Shown: positions 31,364-38,872, numbered from the stretch's first letter. The stretch: 41,006 bases of DNA from Candidatus Brockarchaeota archaeon (GCA_017601345.1 JAFNIT010000011.1:1-41006), one strand, 5' to 3'. Numbers and translations are program-made. Notes: generated from the letters alone by a model not told the origin.

Positions 31364-32296
31364 ATGGTTTGTGAAGACTGTGAGAAGAAGGGGGTGTACA
31401 TATCTTTAAGCGGCAGAAGCCTATGTTCAAAACATTTTAAGAAATATTTTGAGACGAAGGTCCTGCGGACAATTAGAAAGTACGACCTATTGAGGTATGG
31501 AGAGAAGGTGCTTGTCGCCTGTTCCGGGGGCAAGGATAGTACCGTACTCCTCAACTTTCTGTGGAATCTTGTAAAGAAGCGTGAAAACGTTGCTGCAATA
31601 GCAGTTGACGAGGGCATAATGGGATATAGGGACATCAAGCTGAGTGGGCTCGTCAAGTTTTGCGAAGAAAGAGGAATACTGCTTCAAGCATACTCTTTCA
31701 AGGAGTACTATGGTTTTACGCTCGACGAGGCTGTTAAAATCTCTAAGGAGAACAATCTTGACCTGAAACCGTGTTACATATGCGGCGTCCTCAGGAGAAA
31801 CCTGATAAACAACGTTGCTAGAGAACTTGGCTTCTCTAAAGTTGCTACGGGACATAATCTTGACGACGAGGCTCAGACTATAATGATGAACTATCTGCGT
31901 GGAAACCCTTCGATGCTAGCTCGTCTAGGCCCCAAGACAGGGGTGGTTAATAATAGGGATTTCGTCCAGAGGATTAAGCCATTCTACTTCTGCACTGAAA
32001 AGGAGGATACGATTTACGCTTTGCTTAACGGAATAGAGGTGGATTTTGTTCAGTGTCCCTATCATATTGAGAATTATAGGCTTGAAATAAGGGATTTCCT
32101 AAATAGACTTGAATCCATTATCCCCGGTGTTAAACATGGTTTGGTAAATAATTTTCTGAGAATATTGCCGCTCTTGAAAAAGGAGTTTTCAACATCAAGA
32201 ATCGAATGCTGCGAGGTTTGTGGAAACCCTTCTGCGAAAAACATTTGTAGAGCATGTATGATAAGAATGAGAATAACGCCGTTTCTAAGGGGGTAG
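31364..32296 (+). CDS. ttuA: tRNA 2-thiolation enzyme (TtuA/Ncs6 family)
   Basis: About 310 residues. The N-terminal zinc finger has CEDC (3-6) and CSKH (21-24); the PP-loop ATPase motif is VACSGGKDSTVLL (51-63); CYICG and a central Cys supply the catalytic or Fe-S cysteines; ATGHNLDDEAQT is the conserved ATP-site motif; a second C-terminal zinc finger is CCEVCGNPSAKNICRAC. It adenylates U34 or U54 of tRNA for thiolation. I start at ATG 31364 because a TTG at 31343 would overlap the carrier gene. TtuA-type enzymes take sulfur from a diglycine carrier, which is encoded directly upstream. Confidence 0.93.
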   Translation: MVCEDCEKKGVYISLSGRSLCSKHFKKYFETKVLRTIRKYDLLRYGEKVLVACSGGKDSTVLLNFLWNLVKKRENVAAIAVDEGIMGYRDIKLSGLVKFCEERGILLQAYSFKEYYGFTLDEAVKISKENNLDLKPCYICGVLRRNLINNVARELGFSKVATGHNLDDEAQTIMMNYLRGNPSMLARLGPKTGVVNNRDFVQRIKPFYFCTEKEDTIYALLNGIEVDFVQCPYHIENYRLEIRDFLNRLESIIPGVKHGLVNNFLRILPLLKKEFSTSRIECCEVCGNPSAKNICRACMIRMRITPFLRG

Positions 32297-32304
32297 AATT
32301 AACT

Positions 32305-32586
32305 TTGGGAAGCGGGCAGATAGCAAGGTCTCCTTTCATATTTCCAGAGAATAGGCTTAAGTTGGCACGGTTGATAAAGGGGAAAGGATTCTCCGTTAGA
32401 ATGCACGGCTACGAGTATCTTGTAGCTCACGGTGGTAGATTCCTATGTTTAATACTTCTCCAGCCGATGGAGGGAATTATTATGGTTAAGATGTTCAAAT
32501 GGATTGAGGATTCGCATAAACAGGTGGAGAAGATAATTCAGCTGATTAAGTCTCTGGATAGCGTTTCGAAATTGATTGTTTATTAA
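32305..32586 (+). CDS. Small protein of unknown function downstream of ttuA
   Basis: About 93 residues reading GSGQIARSPFIFPENRLKLA, then RMHGYEYLVAHGGRFLCLILLQ and a helical C-terminus. I prefer TTG 32305 because the ATG at 32254 would overlap ttuA by 43 bp and add a polar extension without any pattern. No motif recognised and no membrane helix. The frame is open and lies directly after ttuA, 38 bp before the homocitrate synthase gene, so it may be the third gene of the tRNA-thiolation operon. Confidence 0.5.
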   Translation: MGSGQIARSPFIFPENRLKLARLIKGKGFSVRMHGYEYLVAHGGRFLCLILLQPMEGIIMVKMFKWIEDSHKQVEKIIQLIKSLDSVSKLIVY

Positions 32587-32623
32587 AGTTTTTTAAGGAA
32601 CTCTTTTTTCGATTTGAGAGGTC

Positions 32624-34057
32624 ATGCATAATTTAGAGGAACCATTGATACTTGACACAACCCTCAGAGAGGGTCTTCAAACGCCAAAGGTATATTTTAC
32701 TCTAGACGAGAGGATTACAATACTGCAAGAGTTAGATAAGGCGGGTATAGACTTCATCGAAATAGGATCACCATACGCAAGCGAGGGGGAAAGGAAAATC
32801 GTGGAAGGGCTTGCTAGATTGAAGACCAGTGCCGTCAAAGTTGCCCATTGTAGAGCATTGGAAACGGATGTTGATACCGTGCCCGATGGTGTTGAATGGG
32901 TAGCGCTATACCTTTCACCAGCCGATAGGCATTTGGAGGCGAAGTTTGAGAAAATCGAGGATAAACGAGGGCTCGTCTTAAAACAAGTTCCCAAAGCGAT
33001 CGAATATGCTAAGAGCAAGGGCTATAGGGTTAGGTATACGGCGGAAGACGCTTTCAGAGCAGACCCTGATTTCCTAAAGCAGGTCGTCAGAAAAGCTATT
33101 GAAGCAGGAGCGGATTCTGTAAGTCTCCCCGATACCTCAGGCGGAGCCTCCCCTCTGGATGTTAGGAAGATCTATGGGGAAATAAGCAGTCTTATAAGAG
33201 AAATTGGATCAAGATGCGTAATAGAAGCGCATTTTCATAATGATATGGGCATGGCTCTTGCAAACACGTTGGAAGCATGGATGAACGGTGCCAAAATACT
33301 GCACGGCACGATTAACGCTCTCGGCGAGAGGGCAGGAATACCTGATACGCTAGCCCTAGCAACGTGGATGAAAGTAAAATTCGGCTATGACTATAACCTT
33401 GAGAGACTGGTTAAGCTTGCAGAATATGTAAGCAGGGTTTCCGGAATGGAAATCCCGCCCAATCAACCAATTTCCGGAAGAAATGCGTTCACCCATACCG
33501 CGGGCACTCATCAGAAGGCCGCTTTCAGAGACCCTTTGACCTACCAGCCCTTCGACGCAAGCATAGTAGGCAGGGAGAGCAACTTTGCCCTCGGGCCGAT
33601 GGTGGGTAGTGAAGGCGTTAAAGCAGCATTGAAAAAAAGAGGCATTGAGATAGACTTGATTGGTGAAGAGGTTTTCGAAGAAATAAGGGACAGAATTAAA
33701 TCAGCATACCTCCTTCACGGAAGAGGGGCCTCAGCCATGGAGGACATAATAATAGCTGAAGTCTTGAATAAGACCGGGACTTTTAAAATCATCATCCCGG
33801 AAAGTCTCTCTGCCCAAATCCTTGTGGATGTCGAAAGCATGGGCGATAAGGATTTCGAAGACTTCTGCAAGGAATTATTAGCAAGAAACAAGAGGGTTAC
33901 TGAAATAATCGAGATATGGGGCTCGTCCTTCGACTACATGGTTAGGGTTGAGAACGCTGCAAGCCTTAAGGAGCTTGATAATATTGTCAATAATTTTAGG
34001 AGGGTCAAGGGGGTTTTGAGGACGGAGACTTTGATAACAGGCAAGAGAATAAGATAA
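32624..34057 (+). CDS. lysS: Homocitrate synthase, LysS type, with C-terminal RAM/Lrp-like domain
   Basis: A 477-residue DRE-TIM synthase. The catalytic start is ILDTTLREGLQTP, then RYTAEDAFRADPDF, SLPDTSGGASPLD, EAHFHNDMGMALANTLEA with the metal-binding His-x-His, GTINALGERAGI and AGTHQKAAF. Residues after about 385 (TFKIIIPESLSAQILVDVES to VLRTETLITG) form a RAM/AsnC-type effector domain, as in Sulfolobus LysS and unlike LeuA. Homocitrate synthase condenses acetyl-CoA and 2-oxoglutarate, the first step of lysine synthesis through alpha-aminoadipate; the added domain suggests feedback by lysine. The LysX/W/Y/Z carrier-protein genes are not in this window. Confidence 0.8.
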   Translation: MHNLEEPLILDTTLREGLQTPKVYFTLDERITILQELDKAGIDFIEIGSPYASEGERKIVEGLARLKTSAVKVAHCRALETDVDTVPDGVEWVALYLSPADRHLEAKFEKIEDKRGLVLKQVPKAIEYAKSKGYRVRYTAEDAFRADPDFLKQVVRKAIEAGADSVSLPDTSGGASPLDVRKIYGEISSLIREIGSRCVIEAHFHNDMGMALANTLEAWMNGAKILHGTINALGERAGIPDTLALATWMKVKFGYDYNLERLVKLAEYVSRVSGMEIPPNQPISGRNAFTHTAGTHQKAAFRDPLTYQPFDASIVGRESNFALGPMVGSEGVKAALKKRGIEIDLIGEEVFEEIRDRIKSAYLLHGRGASAMEDIIIAEVLNKTGTFKIIIPESLSAQILVDVESMGDKDFEDFCKELLARNKRVTEIIEIWGSSFDYMVRVENAASLKELDNIVNNFRRVKGVLRTETLITGKRIR

Positions 34058-34168
34058 TGTTTCAAAAAATTAGATTGTTAACATTGTTTTAAACCTTCAA
34101 GCAATTATTAAAGCCATTAAAGCCTTTGACTCCTCATCGAATACATCGTCTTTGTTTAATAAAAAAGG

Positions 34169-34174
34169 TTAAAT
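34169..34174 (+). promoter_or_regulatory. TATA box of the 34199 phosphoesterase
   Basis: TTAAAT centred 28 nt before ATG 34199, which argues for that start over the TTG at 34181. The rest of the 34058-34180 gap is AT-rich with nothing else recognisable. Confidence 0.5.
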
Positions 34175-34198
34175 CTAGCATTGAAAAATTTCTTTAAT

Positions 34199-34693
34199 AT
34201 GTTAATCGGCCTGATAAGCGACACTCATGACAATCTGAAAATGATCGAAAGAGCAGTATCCTTCTTCAATGAGAAGAAAGTGGAGATCGTGCTGCATGCT
34301 GGCGATGTTATAAGTCCATTTACGGTCAGGAAGTTTAAAGAATGCAGGGCGAGGCTGATACTTGTCTATGGTAATAACGATGGCGACAGAAGTAATCTTC
34401 AAAAGGTGTTCTCTGAGATAGGCGCTCAATTTTACTGGCCTGCTGCAATACTTGAATTAGACGGTAGGAAAACGTTAGTCTTACACGGAGAGGATTTGAA
34501 GCTAATTGAAGAGATAGCAAGCAGAAATATGTTCGACCTAATAGTGTCAGGTCATACGCATGAGGAAAACGTGAGAAGGATAGGGGGGACACTTTGGGTT
34601 AATCCGGGCGAGGCATGTGGATACTTGACGGGAAAGTCGACAGTCGGCATATACGATTCTTCCAATCATGAAGTCGAGATATTTGAAATCTAA
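34199..34693 (+). CDS. YfcE/MJ0936-type metallophosphodiesterase
   Basis: About 164 residues of the small calcineurin-like phosphoesterase family. Metal-site motifs in order are LIGLISDTHDN, VLHAGDVISP, VYGNNDG, LVLHGED and IVSGHTHEE. Archaeal MJ0936 is a phosphodiesterase with broad, model-substrate activity, and the physiological substrate is unknown. ATG 34199 is chosen because of the TATA box 28 nt upstream. It is the last clearly intact housekeeping-type gene before the scar region 34.7-37.0 kb. Confidence 0.9.
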   Translation: MLIGLISDTHDNLKMIERAVSFFNEKKVEIVLHAGDVISPFTVRKFKECRARLILVYGNNDGDRSNLQKVFSEIGAQFYWPAAILELDGRKTLVLHGEDLKLIEEIASRNMFDLIVSGHTHEENVRRIGGTLWVNPGEACGYLTGKSTVGIYDSSNHEVEIFEI

Positions 34694-34856
34694 CGCGCGT
34701 TAAAAGGAATCGAGGGAAGATCGCCAGAGCTATGAAGGAATTGGACAAGGATACTTAAAGCCATCTACAGGCAAGCCTTAAGATTCATCTCTGAAGAAGG
34801 AATTAAAACCCTATTTTTACGATTAGCACGTAAAACGCGCTCCATTCTTTAAACCC

Positions 34857-35351
34857 GTGAATACACCTTGGACTGGTTCGACGATCTACATTAGGGCTGA
34901 CAGGAGCGTTGAGCCTGGGGGCGCGCCGCTCTCCACCAGCGATAAAAAATATTTTATCACGGGCGATGTTATCAACACTGGGGGGGATGGCATAGTCGTT
35001 GAAAGGGGTAACGTAATCATTGAGGGAAGCAACCAAGCCTTAACCGGGCGAGGCGAGGAAAAAGGGATAAGGCTTGAAGGAAGGCGTAACGTGACGGTGA
35101 GAAACATCAGGATTGAAAACTTCGGTGATGGCATATACCTCGATGATTCCTCTGGAAACACTATAGCTAACAACACTGTTTCAAACAACAATTATGGCAT
35201 ATACCTCTGGGAATCCTCTAACAACGATATTTACCGTAATAATTTCATCGCCAACTCTCAGCAAGTTTACTCTTATAATTCCGTCAACGTTCGGGACGAT
35301 GGTTATCCATCCGGGGGCAACTACTGGAGCGAACATTCCAATCCATCCTAG
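34857..35351 (+). pseudogene. NosD-like right-handed beta-helix fragment
   Basis: A 164-residue fragment of a NosD/PbH1 surface protein. It keeps the N-terminal YIRADRSVEPGGAPLST segment and three helix coils (RNVTVRNIRIENFGDGIYL, then NTIANNTVSNNNYGIYLWES, then NNDIYRNNFI) and stops just after the GGNYWSEH motif that normally precedes several hundred more residues. The start shown (ATG in TPWTGSTIYIR) lacks a signal peptide. Both ends missing and a degenerate flank indicate a decayed gene. The 163 bp before it contain short open fragments (for instance KAIYRQALRFISEEG near 34760) but nothing assignable. Confidence 0.65.
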
Positions 35352-35412
35352 TAAGGGCGAGTATTCCTTCCCCAGTTTCTTAACACTTGTTTTCCCTTCG
35401 TCTCTGTGGAAC

Positions 35413-35640
35413 TCTAGTGGCTTTGGAACGCCAATACTAGGAATGGGTCATCGTAAACTGTGAACCTTCCCCTTTCAATCTTACTCACCAGCTCCTTTTC
35501 ATCATTCTGTTAAGATAGATGTAAGCCGCTTCTCTGCCCCACCCAGTAGTCCTCCTCAGGTCAGCAACTGAAGACCATTAACGAACTCATTAAGACCCTC
35601 GCCTATGTGCCTCAGAGTACATTTGCACCCGCTGGCGAAG
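35413..35640 (-). pseudogene. Frameshifted winged-helix protein relic (AbiEi-antitoxin-like wing)
   Basis: On the minus strand, two frames together read VADLRRTTGWGREAAYIYLNRMMKR and then ELVSKIERGRFTVYDDPFL, ending at TAG 35413-35415; a frameshift near 35500 joins them, and an upstream piece (LNEFVNGLQLL) is in a third frame. The order of helix-turn-helix, Gly-Leu-Val wing and R-G-R-Y/F-x-V-x-D-D-P resembles the N-terminal winged-helix of archaeal AbiEi-type antitoxins. The rest of the gene is gone. Region 35352-35737 has nothing else recognisable. Confidence 0.5.
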
Positions 35641-35740
35641 AGCCTTTAGAATGGAACTAATCTTTAAAGATGGATGGTAATAATTCATACCTTACTGATC
35701 TTTGAACTAGAATATTTTCTGGAAATAAAAATCTGCGTTG

Positions 35741-36367
35741 ATGCATACGCTTAAAAAACTCTTAGGACAATTATTTTTGAAGGAGTTGGCTAAGAAGAGG
35801 GTGGTGATAAAGGGGGAGAAGGTTCAGGATGTTGGCTACAGGCTTTTCCTCCTGGAGGCCGCCGAGTCCATTGGTTTGAGAGGCTTCCAAGCTAGGAACG
35901 TTGAAGACTACGTTGAGTTCCTCGTGGAGGGTGATGACAATAAGGTGGCGGAGTTCATAAGTTTCGCGAAGACGAACTACCCGGAACTGGCTAGGGTTGA
36001 GAAAGTTACTGTAGAGGATTACGAGGGAAACGTCATGTCCATAGAGGGCTTCTACAGGAGCTTCAGCGCTGGCCAGCTTGTGAAGATAGTGAACGTTGGG
36101 GTAAGCATGCTGCAGAAGCAAGATATTTTGATAAGCGATGTCAAAGAAATGAAAAGCGATATTAAAGAAATGAAGGATGATATTAAAGAAATGAAAAGCG
36201 ATATTAAGGAGATGAAAAGCGATATTAAAGAAATGAAAAAGGGACAGGAAATTCTGATAAGCGAGGTTAGAAACCTGAGGGAGGACCTTAAGGCCTACAT
36301 GGATGAGAGGTTCCGTAGGCTTGAGACTGAAATAGCTAGGATAAAAGAGAAGATCAGAATAACTTAG
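35741..36367 (+). CDS. Acylphosphatase-like domain fused to a heptad-repeat coiled coil
   Basis: About 208 residues. Residues about 18-105 match acylphosphatase: VVIKGEKVQDVGYRLFLLEA keeps the catalytic Arg of VQxVGYR, GLRGFQARNVEDYVEFLVEG keeps the catalytic Asn region. Residues about 130-200 form a coiled coil with five tandem heptads related to IKEMKSD. Acylphosphatases cleave acyl phosphates and normally are single domains of about 90 residues; the fused coiled coil suggests oligomerisation or a partner. It stands alone between relics on both sides, so it may be an accessory gene. ATG 35741 is preferred over TTG 35738. Confidence 0.72.
   Translation: MHTLKKLLGQLFLKELAKKRVVIKGEKVQDVGYRLFLLEAAESIGLRGFQARNVEDYVEFLVEGDDNKVAEFISFAKTNYPELARVEKVTVEDYEGNVMSIEGFYRSFSAGQLVKIVNVGVSMLQKQDILISDVKEMKSDIKEMKDDIKEMKSDIKEMKSDIKEMKKGQEILISEVRNLREDLKAYMDERFRRLETEIARIKEKIRIT
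36137..36241 (+). repeat. Five 21-bp in-frame tandem repeats
   Basis: Five consecutive 21-bp units beginning GATRTYAARGARATGAARR (36137, 36158, 36179, 36200, 36221), each encoding one heptad of the type DIKEMKS. The units differ at few positions, most of them synonymous or conservative, so they arose by recent slippage or unequal exchange within the coiled-coil region. Confidence 0.8.
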
Positions 36368-36388
36368 GCTGGAATAGGCTTTTCAAGC

Positions 36389-36404
36389 GATGAGAATTCT
36401 CATC
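36389..36404. repeat. 16-bp perfect palindrome
   Basis: GATGAGAATTCTCATC is perfectly self-complementary and lies 22 bp after the acylphosphatase gene. It is followed seven bases later by a second hairpin (36411-36435). Adjacent hairpins of this kind occur at ends of IS200/IS605-type elements and at transcript ends; no transposase gene is present. Confidence 0.6.
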
Positions 36405-36410
36405 CGCCCC

Positions 36411-36435
36411 GCTGCAAACGTGGCAGTGTTGCAGC
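36411..36435. repeat. Inverted repeat GCTGCAA...TTGCAGC
   Basis: Two perfect 7-bp arms (36411-36417 and 36429-36435) with an 11-nt loop, just after the 16-bp palindrome. Beyond it (36436-36589) I see no gene or RNA signature. Confidence 0.55.
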
Positions 36436-36589
36436 ATTATAGCACGCGCAAGAAGAATTCATCAAGCTTTTGAATTGGCAACAGACTCTAACCAAATGGA
36501 TGCTAAACTACTTTAAAATTTATGAAAAATCTTTACCAAGTTAAACGTATGGGGTCTCAAATTCCTTATTAGGACTGATACAAATTCTT

Positions 36590-36754
36590 TTATTGAGCTT
36601 CTCCGGTTTCCGACAAGTTACTTTTGGGAAATAATGCTTGTTTAAGCCGTTTAACTATCTCTCCATCCTCATTCATTATTTTTACGGGCTCTCTCGGCTG
36701 ATTTCTCCAATTTCTTCTATAATCATGCTTTTTCGACCTTCTGGACCTAGCCAC
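36590..36754 (-). CDS. Predicted 54-residue basic protein
   Basis: From GTG 36754 to TAA 36590 the minus strand encodes ARSRRSKKHDYRRNWRNQ at the start, followed by PREPVKIMNEDGEIVKRLKQ and a polar tail ending GEAQ. The N-terminal third has about nine Arg or Lys residues and suggests RNA, DNA or acidic-partner binding; the rest is amphipathic. Codons are typical of the neighbouring genes (many AGA, AGG and AAA). A CATAAAT element lies about 30 nt upstream. A longer plus-strand open frame over the same region (36638-36901) looks less coding-like. No family recognised. Confidence 0.4.
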   Translation of the reverse strand: MARSRRSKKHDYRRNWRNQPREPVKIMNEDGEIVKRLKQALFPKSNLSETGEAQ

Positions 36755-36973
36755 GGCAACCTTCAGATGACGTTTAGATTAGATTTATGTGGGTACCAGG
36801 AGTTATACATGATCTTCGACCTGAATCCTAAAGAAAGGAGAAAACCTTTACTCCATCATAGACCTTTTGGTAAAGTTTACTATAAAAACAAAACAGCATA
36901 GGAGAGCATTCCATGAAAAACGGGGTCAGTAAACATGGCTGTTTAAATTCAGTTTATCAAGCATGCGCTAACA

Positions 36974-36983
36974 TTTATATAAA
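36974..36983 (+). promoter_or_regulatory. TATA box of the isomerase operon
   Basis: TTTATATAAA centred 29 nt before TTG 37007, supporting this TTG as a near-leaderless start. The stretch 36755-36973 otherwise holds no supported gene. Confidence 0.55.
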
Positions 36984-37006
36984 GCGTCCTTGAAGAATGC
37001 CGAGAA

Positions 37007-38266
37007 TTGCGAGAGACTGTGGTTCAGAAGCTGTTCAGAAGCAGGCTCGGCAGAGCTGTTAAGCCGGGTGAAATAGTAGTAGCCGACATAGATTTAGCTT
37101 ACGCCCACGATGGAACAGGGCCTCTGGCGATAGATGCCTTCCGTGAGTTGGGTTCAAACAGGGTTCACGACCCCTCTAAGATAAGGTTCGTCATAGACCA
37201 TGCTTCCCCGAGTCCGAACGAGGGGGCTTCAAACCTCCAGCTTAAGCTCCGCGCCTTCGCTAAGGAGTGCGGCATAAAGATTTACGAAGTTGGCGAAGGA
37301 ATCTGTCACCAGGTGATACCTGAGAACGAGAGTCTTAAGCCAGGCATGTTCATAGTTGGTGCCGACTCTCATACCGTAACCCTTGGCGCATTCAGCCTTT
37401 TTGCAACAGGAGTGGGCTCAACGGACTTCGCTGAGGTAATGACCTCTGGAAAACTCTGGTTCAAAGTGCCGGAGGCAATGAAGGTTACTCTAAAAGGAGG
37501 CTTCAAACCAGGGGTAATGTCTAAGGATTTAATTCTGAGGATAATAGGAGATGTTGGCGCCGACGGTGCAACCTACATGAGCATAGAGTTTCAGGGGGAA
37601 GGCGTGAAAACGCTTTCAATGGCCAGCAGGATGACTGTATGCAACATGGTTGTAGAGATGGGAGCCAAGAACGGAATCTTCCCACTGGATGAGATAACTG
37701 TAAAACATGTTGATACTAGTAGTTTAAACGATAAGAGTGTTTTCAAGCCTGACGAGGATGCTGAGTATGCTATGAGCCTCAGCTACCGGCTTGACGAGCT
37801 CGAACCCGTGGTGGCAGCACCCCATAATGTTGACAACGTTAAGCCCGTTAAGGAGCTTGAAGGATTGGAGGTGAACCAGGTTTTCATAGGCTCCTGCACC
37901 AATGGGAGGGAGGAGGACTTCGAAGTAGCTGCGAAAATACTTTCAAAGAAAGGCGTTAGGAAAGGCGTTAGGTGTATTGCAATACCTGCCTCAAGAAAAG
38001 TATTCTTAAACCTCCTCAAAAACGGGATCATAGACAAGCTTGTATCAGCAGGATGTACAGTAACCCATAGTACATGCGGCCCCTGCCTAGGGGTTCATTT
38101 CGGAATACTTGGCTCAGGAGAAGTAGCGGTCTCAACCTCTAACAGGAACTTTAAGGGCAGGATGGGAAATCCTGAGTCAAGCATATACTTAGCCAGTCCA
38201 GCGACCGCAGCAGCCTCAGCCGTTGAAGGAGTTATAACAGACCCTAGGAAACTCATAGGAGAGTGA
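37007..38266 (+). CDS. Aconitase-family isomerase large subunit (LeuC/homoaconitase type)
   Basis: A 419-residue Fe-S hydro-lyase subunit. It shows FVIDHASPSPNEGAS, FIVGADSHTVTLGAF, ATGVGSTDFAEVM, VFIGSCTNGREEDF with the first cluster Cys, and THSTCGPCLGVHFG with the CxxC pair, so the 4Fe-4S site is complete. Length fits archaeal-type LeuC, HacA and LysT. The substrate may be isopropylmalate, homocitrate or citrate; with lysS 3 kb upstream, homoaconitase of the lysine pathway is a good candidate. The start is TTG 37007 (GTG 37019 alternative). The small subunit gene begins 8 bp downstream. Confidence 0.93.
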   Translation: MRETVVQKLFRSRLGRAVKPGEIVVADIDLAYAHDGTGPLAIDAFRELGSNRVHDPSKIRFVIDHASPSPNEGASNLQLKLRAFAKECGIKIYEVGEGICHQVIPENESLKPGMFIVGADSHTVTLGAFSLFATGVGSTDFAEVMTSGKLWFKVPEAMKVTLKGGFKPGVMSKDLILRIIGDVGADGATYMSIEFQGEGVKTLSMASRMTVCNMVVEMGAKNGIFPLDEITVKHVDTSSLNDKSVFKPDEDAEYAMSLSYRLDELEPVVAAPHNVDNVKPVKELEGLEVNQVFIGSCTNGREEDFEVAAKILSKKGVRKGVRCIAIPASRKVFLNLLKNGIIDKLVSAGCTVTHSTCGPCLGVHFGILGSGEVAVSTSNRNFKGRMGNPESSIYLASPATAAASAVEGVITDPRKLIGE

Positions 38267-38274
38267 TAAGGAAA

Positions 38275-38769
38275 ATGATCTTAAGAGGAAGAGTCTGGGT
38301 CTTAGGAGACCATATCAATACTGATGTGATAATACCTGCGAAATACAAGTTTAGAACAGGAGACTTCAAAGAGCTTGCTAAACATGTTTTCGAAGACCTT
38401 GATCCAACTTTAGCGTCTAAAATATCGAAGGGAGACATTATTATTGCAGGAAGGAACTTTGGAATGGGTTCGAGCAGGGAGCACGCCTCCAGGGTAATCA
38501 AGGAGGCAGGGGTCTCCGTAATAGTTGCATGCTCCTTCGCCAGAATATTCTTCAGAAACTCTATAAATGTCGGACTTCCCGTCATAGAGGTTAAGGAGGT
38601 TAACAAATATTTCAAAGAGGGGGATATTGCAGTAATAGATCTTGAAAAGGGGTTTGTCAAAAACGAAACGACAGGTATTGAACTAAAGTCCTCACCTTAT
38701 CCAAGCTTCATAATGGACGTGATGAGAGCAGGGGGACTTGCTGCATATAGGAAAAGTCTCAAAAAGTAG
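38275..38769 (+). CDS. Aconitase-family isomerase small subunit (LeuD/LysU type)
   Basis: About 164 residues forming the swivelling domain. VWVLGDHINTDVIIPAKYK is the opening motif, followed by IIIAGRNFGMGSSREHASR with the substrate-binding Ser-Arg, and VIVACSFARIFFRNSINVGLP. The loop after the first motif (YKFRTGD) decides substrate choice; its Arg-containing form is often seen in homoaconitase and dual-function enzymes, but I cannot assign a substrate. ATG 38275 is chosen; GTG 38263 would overlap the large-subunit gene by 4 bp. Confidence 0.92.
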   Translation: MILRGRVWVLGDHINTDVIIPAKYKFRTGDFKELAKHVFEDLDPTLASKISKGDIIIAGRNFGMGSSREHASRVIKEAGVSVIVACSFARIFFRNSINVGLPVIEVKEVNKYFKEGDIAVIDLEKGFVKNETTGIELKSSPYPSFIMDVMRAGGLAAYRKSLKK

Positions 38770-38815
38770 ACATGCCTCAAACGCGCGACCAGAGCTTAAA
38801 CCATTGTCAATGCTT

Positions 38816-38832
38816 CTTGACCATTAGTCAAG
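38816..38832. promoter_or_regulatory. Palindromic operator candidate before the HTH gene
   Basis: CTTGAC, CATTA, GTCAAG: 6-bp arms with a 5-bp spacer, immediately upstream of an AATAAATA TATA box (38842-38849). An additional half-site GTCAA lies at 38806-38810. ArsR/HTH regulators commonly bind such sites in their own promoters. Confidence 0.5.
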
Positions 38833-38841
38833 GATGGAAGA

Positions 38842-38849
38842 AATAAATA
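38842..38849 (+). promoter_or_regulatory. TATA box of the HTH-membrane gene
   Basis: AATAAATA centred 27 nt before ATG 38873, fitting a leaderless start. Confidence 0.5.
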
Positions 38850-38872
38850 CGATATTCATGGGTTAAGTGACC

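Noticed and set aside
34872-34885. GGTTCGAC that resembles a tRNA T-loop
   Set aside because: It lies inside the beta-helix coding frame and no cloverleaf can be folded around it.
34803-35036. 77-residue minus-strand frame antisense to the NosD fragment
   Set aside because: Mirror frame of the beta-helix repeats; composition matches the antisense of a Gly/Asn-rich gene.
35194-35463. 89-residue frame overlapping the end of the NosD fragment
   Set aside because: Low-complexity Ser/Thr/Pro composition from another frame of the same DNA; no continuation of NosD motifs.
36638-36901. 87-residue plus-strand frame with an N-terminal hydrophobic part
   Set aside because: No recognisable pattern, TTG start without a good promoter, and it overlaps a more coding-like minus-strand frame (36590-36754).
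37007-38769. Calling the isomerase pair leuC/leuD outright
   Set aside because: Large and small subunits of isopropylmalate, homocitrate and related isomerases cannot be separated with confidence by eye, and leuB or a typical leuA is not seen beside them.
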